64,000 nt of DNA from Adiantum capillus-veneris. Its lineage: Eukaryota; Streptophyta; Polypodiopsida; Polypodiales; Pteridaceae. The DNA is taken from contig CM043952.1 in the NCBI GenBank assembly GCA_014529385.2, positions 62,016,119 through 62,080,118 on the forward strand. The letters run 5' to 3'. This document shows, piece by piece, positions 34,100-44,857 of the stretch (the first letter of the stretch is position 1; each line of letters starts with the position of its first letter). The notes beneath the pieces were generated by a model that was not told where the DNA came from, made no database searches, and saw only the letters and a list, made by a program, of their open reading frames with translations. Position numbers and translations under genes: made by a program.

Positions 34100-35760
34100 A
34101 CGTGTCCATTCTAAGTCAAGTGATGGTCATATGTGAATGTGTTCTTTTAAAAAAAAGACACCTATAACTATGTTCTTTAATAGTCACCTGTGTTGCATAG
34201 ATTGGTCATGTGTCCATTCTAGGTCAACTAATGGTCATATGTTGTTACATGTGCATATTGTTTCCTAGATTGGCCACTTGTCCCTTCTAGGTCAAGTGAT
34301 GGTCTTATGTTGTTATTATGTGCATATGTGATTCCTAGATTTGCCACGTGTCCATTCTAGGTCACATGATGGTCATATATAAATAACTTCAACACATGCT
34401 ATAGTAAGAAGATAACTTTTCTACAAAAAATTTAGTTCATCAAAGCTTTGAGTCCCCTTAAAATGGGGTGCACTCTACATAGCACTTTATTCAATATGGT
34501 TCACTTGGATCTAGGTTAGATGATGGTCACATATGAGTGTGTCCTGTTTCAAAAAAAACATGTGTATCCATACTAGATTAGAAGGATACTATGATTTCTT
34601 GCTTGAACCAACGTCTTCTGACACATGTTCAATTTCTACACCACATGTAATTGTTCTTTCTTAGTTTGTGTTCTTTTATTGTTAGATGTGTTATCTAGAT
34701 TGGCCACATATCCATTCTTGCTTGAACCAACGTCTTCTGACACATGTTCAATTTCTACACCACATGTAATTGTTCTTTCTTAGTTTGTGTTCTTTTATTG
34801 TTAGATGTGCTATCTAGATTGGCCACATATCCATTCTAGGTTAGGTGATTCTAATATGGTGATTCCTATGTGTCCATGCTCTCTAGATTGACCACATGTC
34901 CATTCTAGCTTAGTTCTTGCTAGATTGTCCATCTCCCTTGACTAAAATAAGCATTACACAATAGAATGGCCATTTGACCATTCTTAGTAAAGAAACATGT
35001 TGTTTTTTGCAGATTGTCCATCTATCCATTCTTGGTAAGGCTAGTACTGTGGACATCAAGACATCACAACACATGTGGTTTTCTCCAGATTGGCCATCTT
35101 TCCAATTTCGGTAACATGTGGTTGTCTAGATTAGTAAGAGTGGTCACTTGTCCATTCTAGGTCAGATAGTGTCATATGTGAATGTGTCCTTTTCTATGAA
35201 AGACATGTGTAATTATGTTCTTTAATGGTTACATGTGTTGTTTAGATTGGCCACCTATCCATTCTAGGTTAGGTGATGGTCATATGTTCTTACATGTGTA
35301 TTTGTGCCCCTAGATTGACCACATGTCTATTCTAGGTTCATCTTTTCTATGTTTCCCATCTTTCTTTCCTAAGAAAAGCATGCTTGTATGTTTTTTATAT
35401 TTATTTATATTTTGTATCTTATCCATCTATTCATTCTAAGTTAGGTGATGGTCGAATGTACTTTGTTCTACATATGTGCACTTTAGATTGGCCACTTGTC
35501 CATTCTAGGTCAAGTGATGGTGATATGTGAATGTGTTCTTTTTTACAAAAGACACACATAACAATGTTCTTTAATAGTCACATGTGTTGCTTAGATTGAC
35601 CACATGTCAAATCTAGGCTAGGTAATGATCTCATGTTGATACATGTAATATGTGTTGTCTAGATTGTCCACTTGTCCAGGTGAGGGTCATATGTTGTTAC
35701 GTGTATGTATGTGCACCTAAATTGACCACTTGCCCATTCAAGGTTCATTACAAGTGACTA
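34100..35760 (-). repeat. Satellite array, reverse orientation
   Basis: Continues the array interrupted by the gag-only element. Cores such as TTGGCCACTTGTCC, TTGGTCATGTGTCC and ATTGACCACATGTC recur. A 119-bp unit (from about 34601) is duplicated in tandem at about 34720 with few differences. The dispersed block AACACATGCTATAGTAAG to CCCCTTAAAATGGG is at 34385-34480. Confidence 0.85.
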
Positions 35761-35971
35761 GTCTAAAGTTGATCATGGCACAATGAAACCATCATTCAAA
35801 TACTTTGACATATAATAAATAGAACATGAATTTGTTCAAAATTAGAATTTTTTATTTGTCTTTTTCAATCCACCTAAATATAGACATAAGATTTTTGAAA
35901 GGAATAAACAAAACTTAATTGAACCAAAAGGATACATTGAAGATATTTGAAGCTTTTAAGTCAGATATAAC
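35761..35971. other. AT-rich border of satellite, nothing recognised
   Basis: No core, no coding evidence. Lies between the satellite and the 42-bp inverted repeat. Confidence 0.4.
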
Positions 35972-36108
35972 AAGTTCAAACTACAAAAGAAACAATGAAA
36001 TGGATGTGATGGTTTCCACGTGATAAAAAGACTTTGACAGAAAAGTTGCCTTCACTCATCCTTTCCACCATCACATCCATTTCATTGTTTCTTTTGTAGT
36101 TTGAACTT
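35972..36108. repeat. Perfect 42-bp inverted repeat with 53-base loop
   Basis: Arms 35972-36013 and 36067-36108 are exact reverse complements (the left arm begins AAGTTCAAACTACAAAAG). The loop carries one copy of the short motif that is repeated at 36112-36290. Confidence 0.92.
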
Positions 36109-36330
36109 TGAGTAACAAAAAAGCTTTGACAGAAAAGTTGCCTTCACTCATCCTTTCCACCATCTCGCTTTCGTGCTCAACTGATAAACAAACTTTAACA
36201 AAAAAGTTGAGCACGAAAGTGATAAAAAAGCTTTGACAGAAAACTTGCTTCAAGTGATAAAAAAACTTTGACATAAAAGTTGCCTTCACTCATCCTTTCC
36301 ACCATCTCGCTTTCGTGCTCAACTGGGTGC
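36022..36330. repeat. Clustered short direct repeats at the pseudogene 3' end
   Basis: Five imperfect copies of GATAAAAAARCTTTGACAGA and AAAAGTTG start near 36022, 36112, 36183, 36220 and 36255. A ~45-base phrase ending CTCGCTTTCGTGCTCAACTG is present at about 36139-36183 and again at 36280-36325. On the minus strand it reads VEHESEMVERMSEGNF, so a piece of the adjacent coding sequence was duplicated. Confidence 0.75.
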
Positions 36331-38911
36331 TCTACTTGATTAACCTGAAGGCCTGCCCATTGCTTGATGTCATCATGCAATATCACAAATTCTAGAATCT
36401 ATGATTCTAGATTCTTCTGATCCTCAATGTTTTCCACTATGGCTACAACTTCTTTCTTCTCTTCAAGACCGATCTCTATTATATAGCCATTACTGAATAA
36501 TTCCACTAGCTTGGATCCTTCTGTGCAATACTTCTTGGTAGATTGCTTGATAAGCATTTTCTTCTTAAATCTCAAGAAATCCTTGTCCAATAGATGTTGC
36601 ACAGTTTGAAAATTGATATCAAGTAACCCTGCATCAAGTATGGTGGTAGATTCTCCTGGAGCAAGAGTTGTTGGGAGTCCAGTAGATGCATCACTTTTCC
36701 CCAAAAGGACCACACCAGAGAAGAGTTGTATGGACCCAGCATAAAACGCGTCTCTTTCATGATGTAGAAATCCACCACTCTGTTGTCGCATTATGTCCTT
36801 CATATTATTCAAACCGTTCTGCAATTGCACAAAATCTATCATGCTTAAGAAAGCAAGAAGCACATAGTGTGCTTCTTATGAACCTCCATTGATGGACATC
36901 ATCCCATTCAAGAGATCTTTGTGTCGATCCTCATGCCAATGTGTGTTGCTCTTAAAGGCCTCTAATCTGTCCAAAACACAAAGTGAAGGTGACGCTCCAA
37001 GTATGAAGAAGCTTCAATATGAAGGTTTACCACATAAATCCTCCGAGGAACATCTGTTGCTTTTACTTGCTCCTTGTGTACATTGATTGTCCACTCAACA
37101 TAATTTCTTGCACTCTCTAGAAAGTCAATCTTCTTGATTCCTCGTTGTAATTGTGTCTTGGTCCATATATTACAAAGCTCAAGAAACTTCATATACACAA
37201 CATCATTGATGTTATACATCAAGACAAGATCCTCCCAGTATTGCACTTTGCATCCTCATTGAGAGAGTTAAACTCCTTAATCAAGGCATCTTGAATGATA
37301 CGATCCTGCGTGAGTTGTTTGATTCTTTCAAGCATGTCCATGATGTCTATGTCCTTTATGCCCTTTGATAACACAAATTGTGCCATCTCTTATTTCTGCT
37401 TGTAGCTTCTTAACCTTTTATTCATCCAAACCAGCTAGACACCTAAATATTGTGGCACTTGGTTTCTTATTCTCTTTTTCCAATTCTATTATAATATCTA
37501 GCCATTCATTAAATATGGCATCAGAATAAGTCACTTTGTGAGATTGATTTGTAATAAAGGATTCTCCAACACGTATTCTAGCCATTCTTAAAAATGCCTA
37601 CACAAAGAAATTAGAGAAATCAAAAATTGGCTATCAAACTTGCATGGTGTCCTATGTTTCTAGTGCAAAAGATAAATGATATGGGATCAGAAATTTATCA
37701 CTTACATCCCATTTGCTACGAGATGAAGTTCCCTCCACGACACCAAGTGGCGGCCTTGCACGACATCCGTTAAATTTCCACTGATCACGTAAGTGCTTCA
37801 ATATGACACTGTATGGTTGCTTCACATACAAGGCCTTTACTTGTTCATTTGCAATAGCAGATATAGGGATAGCAACATGTGGAGGTGGATCGACAACAAT
37901 GTGGGCCTTTCGTTGAGTATACATTGCCACAAGCTCTTGTGATCTACCCCCCTTCGTCATTTCTTGAACTCTCAGCATTTTTGTTTCATACATAGAGTGT
38001 TGTCCATCAAGAATCCAATACCTATAGTTTTTTAGCTTGCCTTCTTCAATCTCTGATGGCGTCATTGGGATTCTTGTCCTTTGACCACAATTCTTGACAG
38101 ACATCAAATAGACACATGCTGAAGGCCTATTTGCACTTGCAGCAAAGAGAAGCATGCAGTTATTTAGCTGCTCCTCGTCAAGTTGGCGAGCATTATAATG
38201 ATTAGGAGCAAGAAAAAAATTGGTCACTGGAATTTCATACTCTGTATACTTAAATGGAAAATATGCTGAATACTTCTCCATGCCTCTCGTATCGCTTTTC
38301 TTTGCCTTTTGAACCTCTTTCTCTAAAAGATCAGGCTCCACAAACCTTAAGCGAGGATGGTTGCTTCTACCCTCTTGTGAAGCATCTAGATTTGACTTAT
38401 CCACCGCTTTGGACCCTGCAGCAGTATGAGCCTTGGTCCTCTTTTCTTTTGGATGAGAAGATTTTGGCCTTGGACTCTTGGTGGAGGGATTCTTATTGTT
38501 CACACTCCGGACAATGGAGTCATGAAGAGTGTCTGCAGTCACCTTGTAGGATCCATGTTTGCATTCCAGCCTCTAGAGAACATAGTCACCTCTTTATCTT
38601 TTACCATGCATTGAGCGAAACATGCCTTTGGAGATAGGAAATACTCTATATTCCATGGAACTTGAATGTTAATGCACTCAATGCTAGGATGCCCTTCAAC
38701 GGTTGATACAGCTACTGTAACTACTTGGACTAGATCCTCAAATACATTTTTATCTTGTTCTCAAGCAAGAAACAAATGTACTTTTATGATATTGAGCACC
38801 TTGTAGTCCATAAATATCGAGGTACCATGGACAAGGTTCATTGGTAGCACGGTCAATGCTGACTGGAATGGTAGTTACTTTTCTCTTATTTGAGGTCCTC
38901 ACTTGAGACAT
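36195..38911 (-). pseudogene. Decayed multi-exon gene encoding a protein with a DGQH motif
   Basis: The likely start is the ATG at 38911 (MSQVRTSNKRKVTTIPV). The early part is broken by frame changes near 38850 and 38550 and by TGA where CGA is likely (near 38760). An open block 37652-38542 (296 codons) is intact: a basic Ser/Lys-rich lead, then YSAYFPFKYTEYEIPVTNFF, then KNYRYWILDGQHSMYETKML. DGQH recalls the DGQHR-type motif of ParB/DndB-like folds; this is only a resemblance. An intron acceptor (TTTGTGTAG) at 37598 leads into AFLRMARIRVGESF. Further decayed coding runs to 36195 (ERIKQLTQDRIIQDALIKEF, YWEDLVLMYNINDVVYM, MLLAFLSMIDFVQLQNG). I do not know its function. It looks like a host-type or large-transposon gene with introns. 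Confidence 0.65.
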
Positions 38912-38956
38912 TTTTACCCTGAAAAACATGTCATAATTATGTACTTAATCTAATTT

Positions 38957-39222
38957 GGGCTAAAAGCATGCTTTGGTGGTACAAAAAGGATTGTCCTTGA
39001 CAGCACCTTTGACGAATCTTCGAGCTACAATTTCTACATGTCACATGAAAAACTACCTATCATACTATATATCAGCGCGGATAGATATTCAAAAGGAGAA
39101 TTTAAAAACACAAGGTCCAAAAAATTTTGACCTAAACTACAAAAATTTTACTAGTCCCCACTTTTTCATTGATAGAAGTAAAATAGGTCCTTTTTTTGTA
39201 CCACCAAACCACGTTTTCACCC
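38957..39222. mobile_element. MITE of about 266 bp with terminal inverted repeats
   Basis: The ends are imperfect inverted repeats of about 35 bases: left GGGCTAAAAGCATGC then TTTGGTGGTACAAAAA; right, read inward on the minus strand, GGGTGAAAACGTGG then the same TTTGGTGGTACAAAAA. The flanking bases are TTT on both sides (38954-38956 and 39223-39225), a possible 3-bp target duplication. GGG...TTTGG ends and a 3-bp duplication recall Tourist/PIF-Harbinger MITEs. No coding capacity. It lies 46 bases upstream of the pseudogene start. Confidence 0.68.
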
Positions 39223-39246
39223 TTTGAGGAAAGAACATACAAGCAC

Positions 39247-39878
39247 TGTAACAGACTTGGACACTCCAAGTCAAGAATCAATCACAACATCACCAAATAA
39301 CCACTTCAAACAATTCACAGATCACAATAGATTTGCACTGGCCTAGCAAAGTTCCGTGCCTAGAGATATTGGCCCCAAAGACCGGCGCCCCTTTCGGTAT
39401 TTCTTTTTATATTAATCATTTCAAAGTACAAGAGAGTGGGTCGGGATTCACTCTCAGACTCTGCATCCAGATGCTCTGAGAAGTGAAAGCCCAAGACAAT
39501 TATTTAAAGGTTTACAAGGGTTGCCAAAAGCAGAGCCCCAAAAGCTTGAAAGCAAAAGGTACTGCTCTCTCTCTCTCTCACAGAGAGCCAAACTGAAAGC
39601 AAAAGCACTCTCTCTCTCTCTCTTTCTCATTGCGTAGAGAAGAAAAAAAGCACATCCCTACTGCTGGCCGCAATTTGCACTGCAATTTACGGAGATCCAT
39701 CATATCTACTGCCACGTGGCATCCCGCCAGTTTAGGGTTTGTTGAAATTAGGGTTTCAGCCAGAAATTAGGATTTGCTACAAATTAGGGTTTTGACAGAT
39801 TTTAAGATTTGCAAGAACTTTAGGGTTTCAACCAAAAATTAGGGTTTTTGTTGTCCGCCACATCATCACTTTGTGACA
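39247..39878 (-). repeat. 3' LTR of element C (632 bp)
   Basis: Starts TGTAACAGACTTGG and ends TTTGTGACA on the plus strand; pairs with 44858-45469. It holds two CT microsatellites (near 39564 and 39606) and a stretch (39730-39860) with repeated TTAGGGTTT-like words. The LTR pair has many substitutions, so this is not a recent insertion. Confidence 0.9.
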
Positions 39879-39893
39879 TACCCCCTCTTGAAA
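39879..39893 (-). promoter_or_regulatory. Polypurine tract of element C
   Basis: On the minus strand the run CAAGAGGGGGTA immediately precedes the 3' LTR start TGTCACAAAG. Confidence 0.75.
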
Positions 39894-40437
39894 GAATTGT
39901 AATCGACCGCGATTACGCCTGCCGACAAAAGCCATAACCGTCTTAGCAAACACTGACTGTTAGTACTTACGTACTAGGAACACACATCTAGCACATGTAC
40001 CAAATCGACAGTCATATCACACGACATCACATGACATTCAACATTCATTTGGATCTTAGAGCATGATTTATCGGCAATGTAGCTAGCAATCACATCTAGG
40101 TCCAAATCGGGACCTCATCAATGTCCGATTGACTAACCCCTATTGCAACCATGTCTATTCGAGATCAATCAGACCAAAATGTTGCAGTCATTTCGTCTCT
40201 CAGTTCCTGCACTCAAAATAAGCCAATAACAAATCAGTATTATTATCAGGAATTCCATTTCATAAAGTCATACAGGAGAATACAGTCAGCTCTTAGTATC
40301 CCTGAAGCTCAAAGAAGCATCAGTGACTTTAGTATCAATATCGAGGCATTTGTTGACAGAGGAGCGGAGTAACTCCCCTCTTGTGCATCCCACTACACCA
40401 GATCTTCGACCAAGCTGAATTTCTGGGTTCCGTTATG

Positions 40438-41580
40438 CTAAACCAAAATATCGAGGTAAAGTTTCACAATCCGAGGAGTATCTGCTAGGTCCTCCTCCAT
40501 CATCCACTTCGCATCAAATGCAGGATAGTTCTTGAACTTAACCAAGAACCACCTTCGGACTTTACCTTTAGTCTTTGTATCATTATGTGCCAAAATCTGT
40601 TCAAGAACAAGGATCTCCTCGTTTTCGTCCATTTCGAGTTTCTCATCAGGCTCCCATCATCAGGCACATCACCTTTAAAAGGCTTCAAGAGAGTCACATG
40701 GAATGCATTGTGAATCCTCCAAGTATTTGGCAGTTTCAATCGGAAGGAGACATCATTTATCTTTTCAGTGATCTGGAAAGGTCCGTAGTATTGCATACTA
40801 AGCTTTGGAAAAAGCCTCTCCTTTCCCTTTTTCTTTCGTAGGCGTGCCTTCTCAAAACGTAAGAGCACCCAATCATCCTTTTTCAGTTTCAAGTCGCGAC
40901 GATGGCGATCCGCTGCCTTTTTCTGTCGTTCTTGAGACTTTTGCAAAGTCTCACGAACCTCTGTATCCAAATCTCGCGAATATTCATCCGCTTCAAATAT
41001 CTAATCTTTCGTGCTCAGGAAGGATGGAACCTTCGCAGCACTTTCAACAATCTCAAATGGCGTCTTCCCCGTTGAAGAGTGTATCTTGTTATTGTAGGCA
41101 AATTCCACCAAAGGTAAGTTCTTTTCCCATTGATTATTTTGATCCGAGATACAAGACTTCAATAAATCTAAAACCACTGAATTGGAAATCTCAGATTGCC
41201 CGTCAATCTGCAAGTGGAACGATGACGAGAACTGAAACTGCGTGCCAATGTTCTCCCAAATTGCCTTCCAAAATAAACCCATAAATCTGGGGTCCCTGTT
41301 GGAGACAATCATCTCAGACGTTCCATGTAATCAAAAAATCATCGTGATCATTATGTGTTCTCGGGAGATAAAAAATGAAATCCATTTCCCAGGGGCGGGT
41401 GGGTATGGGTAAAGGCTATAACAATCCTTGTGCCTTATGCCTATCAAACTTGACCTTCTGGCATACTAAGCAACTGCGCACAAACTCTTCCACATACTTT
41501 TTGAGTCTCGACCAAAAGAAGTATCTCTCTACCCCCTTCATGGTGGTAGCAATGCCGCGGTGACCCGTAAAAGGTGGACA
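40438..41580 (-). pseudogene. pol: Integrase and chromodomain-like tail of element C
   Basis: Reading on the minus strand: the zinc-binding region GHRGIATTMKGVERYFFW ... SCLVCQKVKFDRH (41460-41570); the core MDFIFYLP near 41380; VSNRDPRF at 41290, where the second catalytic Asp would be expected but Asn precedes Arg; GQSEISNSVV at about 41190 with the Glu; then YYGPFQITEKIN (near 40780) and RRWFLVKFKNYPAFDAKWMM (40500-40560), a chromodomain-like end. Several frame changes separate these blocks. 39894-40437 holds the 3' untranslated part with no coding evidence. Confidence 0.85.
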
Positions 41581-42715
41581 GTGGCATTCAGTCCATAACC
41601 TTTTTCCTCAATGGCTGTGTAATGCACAATATGGTTTTTCTCATCAAGTAGCGTTCTCGAAGGGAGTATCTGGCTACTGTCTCCCCATCTCGTATCCGTG
41701 TGAAAATAAATATGAAAAATCTGTATCTTTCTCATAAATCTGTGCTGTCATTTCTGGCCTAGAGAACAATCGGCTCTCATAAGCAATGACATGGCCTTAT
41801 TGCATTAAGGCCGCACCCAGATTATAACCACAAGCATCACAAAATACTTCAAATGGCTTCTGCAAGTCCGGAAAAGTAAAATCTAGTCCTATAGTCAACT
41901 TCTCTTTTAATGTCTAAAAGCCAGTCACCTCTGTGGATCCCCACGAAAAAGGGACTCCTTTCTGTATCAAGAATATGCAAAGGGGAAGCAACCTTCGAAT
42001 GAACCATCTGTAGTATGAACACAATCCCAAGAATCTTTCAACTTCATGGACATTCTTCAAATCGGGCCAATCAGGGATAGTGTCTATCTTGGTCGGATCC
42101 ATTTGCGCTCCTGTTGATGAGACAAAGTGTCCCAAAAAAATGTATCTCAGAAGCATATGATCTCTGTGTTCTGCTTCATTCTTGGAGAAAACAATGGTAG
42201 CATAAAAAAAAGTGCCAACAAATAGCCTGTACTCTTGAAAAAATCATGTCCATCATCCGATTTAAATGTCGCAGGAGCATTGGTTAAGCCAAAAGGAATC
42301 ACCACTCAAATAACCCAAAAGTCGTCCGAAAGGCTGTCTTGTAAACGTCTCCCGGCGCGATTCGGATCTGATGATATCCACTCTTCAAGTCAATCCTGCT
42401 AAAGCACGAGGATCCCTGTAACCTGTCGAGTATATCATCCATCCTAGGAATCGGAAATTTGTTCTTGATGGTGATTTTGTTGAGAGCGCTATAATCGATG
42501 CACATTCTCCAAGATCCATCTTTCTTCAAATCCAACAACAGTGGAGAGCAATACGGTGAAGTACTATGCTGGACAAGACCCTTTTCCAACAGGTCTTTCG
42601 CTGGGTTCATAATCTTGTCATTCTGTACTCGGCTCACACGGTAAGGTGGACGGTTCGGTGACGTGCTTCCAGGTATCAGGTCAATGGTCTGATCTTCAGG
42701 CCCTCTAAAAAGCAA
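41581..42715 (-). pseudogene. pol: Reverse transcriptase/RNase H region of element C, active site lost
   Basis: The block 42299-42715 carries RPPYRVSRVQNDKI, GSWRMCIDYSALN, FSRIDLKSGYHQIRI and KTAFRTTFGLFEW, then a stop where MPFGLTNAP should begin. Further on, at the place of the YxDD motif, the reading is FFYATIVFSKNEAEH (near 42200): the two catalytic Asp are gone. The connection domain VSSTGAQMDPTKI ... CSYYRWFIRRL is at 41914-42156. RNase H traces (FCDACGYNLGAALMQ, HVIAYESRLFS) follow near 41770-41860. Confidence 0.87.
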
Positions 42716-44787
42716 TCAGCATGAGTGTCAAGAAAAATCGTGGTGTTCTTTTGATCAGGTCAAAACATATTCAACCTTTATCCATCGTTCAGTTCTCTCC
42801 CAAAAGAACGAGTAAAGAAACTGAAGTTCATCAAGTACAATTCTCTGAGCCCTTCATTTATCAAAGTCTCTTTCTCGGCCCGGTAGTCAACCAAGGCGTA
42901 GTTCTTGTGGTACCAAGGGATCCTGAGTAGAACATCACTCGCGTGCCCTGAACACCCCTGTCATTGCAAATGAATTTTACCAATGCTTGGTGTAATGGCA
43001 ACATCCCATCCAGGTGCCAATTGAACTACCTCCGCCTGTGGCGTCAGTCTGTAGGGCGTAATTCCAAATCGAGCCGCCAATTCCCAGTGAAAAGAAGTTG
43101 GCCTTGGCTCCTTCAAAAGAGCTTCGTGATCCTTCACTTTGCCCAAAAAGCGGCAAAGTTTGTACTTTCATTCATTAGATTTGGTGCAGGTTCCACGCCA
43201 TGTGGTACCAGTTTTGCTTTTTTATCCGCCTTTTCTGCCACGTTCCTCAGTTGCTCTCGAACTCTCAGGCCTGTCGTCATCTTTATCATTTTGTTCTTTC
43301 TGTGTCTTTTTAGGGCACTTCACGGAGATATGTCCATGTTCCCACATCCAAAGCATTTCCCCTCTCTGATGAAGCGAGCTCTCTCCTCAGGAGTAAGCTT
43401 GGGTCGTGCATCCTTTTTCTCTAGGTTGCTCTTTTTCTCTCTACTTTCATTCCCAGAAGTCTGTTCGGCTCGTTGTGTCATGGCCTCATCTGTGGGGTAG
43501 GTCAGACTGCCAGAGTGAATGGCAAAGCCCCACTTCACATGACTCATCAACTCCTGAATAGAAGCTAACTTCTATTCCAAGCAATGATCTCGGGATCTCT
43601 GTAGGTAGATCCAAGGTAAACCGCCCAATCTGTTCTTTGAATGAGATCTTTTTGAATTAAGAGGCGGGTAGAAAAGAGCTCCGGAATCTTTCACAGTAAG
43701 CATTGATTGTATCTTTCTTGGTCATCCGAAGATGGTTCCAAGCAGCTCGTAAATCTCGTTCATATTCTTGCGTCAACCAAGAAGAAATAAAAAGATTCTT
43801 AAATTTCAGCCATTTAACTAGCGCAGTCTTGTTTAAAAGAAGCGTGGACCACCAAGTACGAGCATTCCCCTTAAAGTAAGAGGTAGCTCTCCGAATCTTG
43901 GAGTGCTCTGAATAGCGTCCTCTTGCGAAAGCGATGTCAAACTGCTATGTAAAAGACAAAGCCTTTGAAGTATCTGAGTATCCTAGAAAAAGTATCAAAC
44001 CTGATCGAGTGGCCACCTTCCTTAAACTCTTGGACTTTCTTGCTTTTATCTTCAAGAAAGTCATACTGGTTGGCTTTGTAAAAATTCTTCTTGTTTGCAT
44101 AGAAGTTTTCATCATCAGGATCTGAGCTGTCTGTAGACGAGTCCTCAGTAGAACTGTCAGGCTCTGGGCGAGATTTAGCCTTCTTTGCCTTTTTCTTGCC
44201 CTTTCCGAACCTTTGTTTCTTGCTTCGTTTTTACCTTTTCTGTCTTCTTTGCTCGAATATGAAGAGCTAGAAGAACTGTCAGAAGAAGAAGAAGAAGAAC
44301 TGGGTACTCCTTCAAATCGAACACGCTTCTTCTGTTTCTTTGCCTTGTCAAAAGTCGACTGACGACCCAAATATCCCGGGAAGTCACTACTTTTCTTTTG
44401 CTTTTTTTCGTGCTTTTTGGCTTTCTTTTGCGCGTTAAAAAGCTGAGCAATCCGTGCATCAACCACCTCTTGTAATTCCTTCTCTGAATACTGTTTGTGA
44501 TCCAAAGGTTTCTTGAGAGCGAGTTTCAGGGGTGGTGTAATGGTTTTCTACCACTGCATATGCACTTCCTGAAAAGAAGTCTCGCTCATATATTTTGCCA
44601 ATTTCGGATCCTTCGCAAAACTGAGCATCATCTTTGTTGCATTTCCGATCAATTGACGATGCTTCATCTCTCTTTGCTCCGCCTGAGTAGGACGAGGCGG
44701 GCCATACTCTCTGCCGGAATCATCGTTGTGATCCCTGCCCGCATCTCCAGATGCAGAGGGAGTCGACTGATCCTTGTGTGAAACCAT
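42716..44787 (-). pseudogene. gag: gag and protease region of element C
   Basis: Start ATG at 44787 (MVSHKDQSTPSASGDAG). A TAG falls at about 44548 (HMQW-stop) and the same frame resumes (DHKQYSEKELQEVV), then Lys- and Ser-rich stretches. Around 43600-43900 the gag core reads KGNARTWWSTLLLNKTA and AWNHLRMTKKDTINAY. The zinc knuckle at about 43320-43360 is split by a one-base deletion: KCFGCG in one frame, GHISVKCPKK in another. The protease is degenerate: the expected catalytic D(S/T)G is not readable near 43100, only downstream ELAARFGI. Confidence 0.82.
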
Positions 44788-44845
44788 AGGTGTCGCGGAA
44801 AAAACATTTGGGGATCGTATTTCCCATAGAAGAGAAATCGGCCGT

Positions 44846-44857
44846 GCTCTGATACCA
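44846..44857 (-). promoter_or_regulatory. Primer-binding site of element C (initiator Met tRNA)
   Basis: Minus strand TGGTATCAGAGC, directly next to the right LTR. The 44788-44845 stretch is leader. Confidence 0.9.

Noticed and set aside
39730..39860. Telomere repeat array
   Set aside because: TTTAGGG words are interrupted, irregularly spaced and occur inside both LTRs of element C; they are not tandem telomere repeats.
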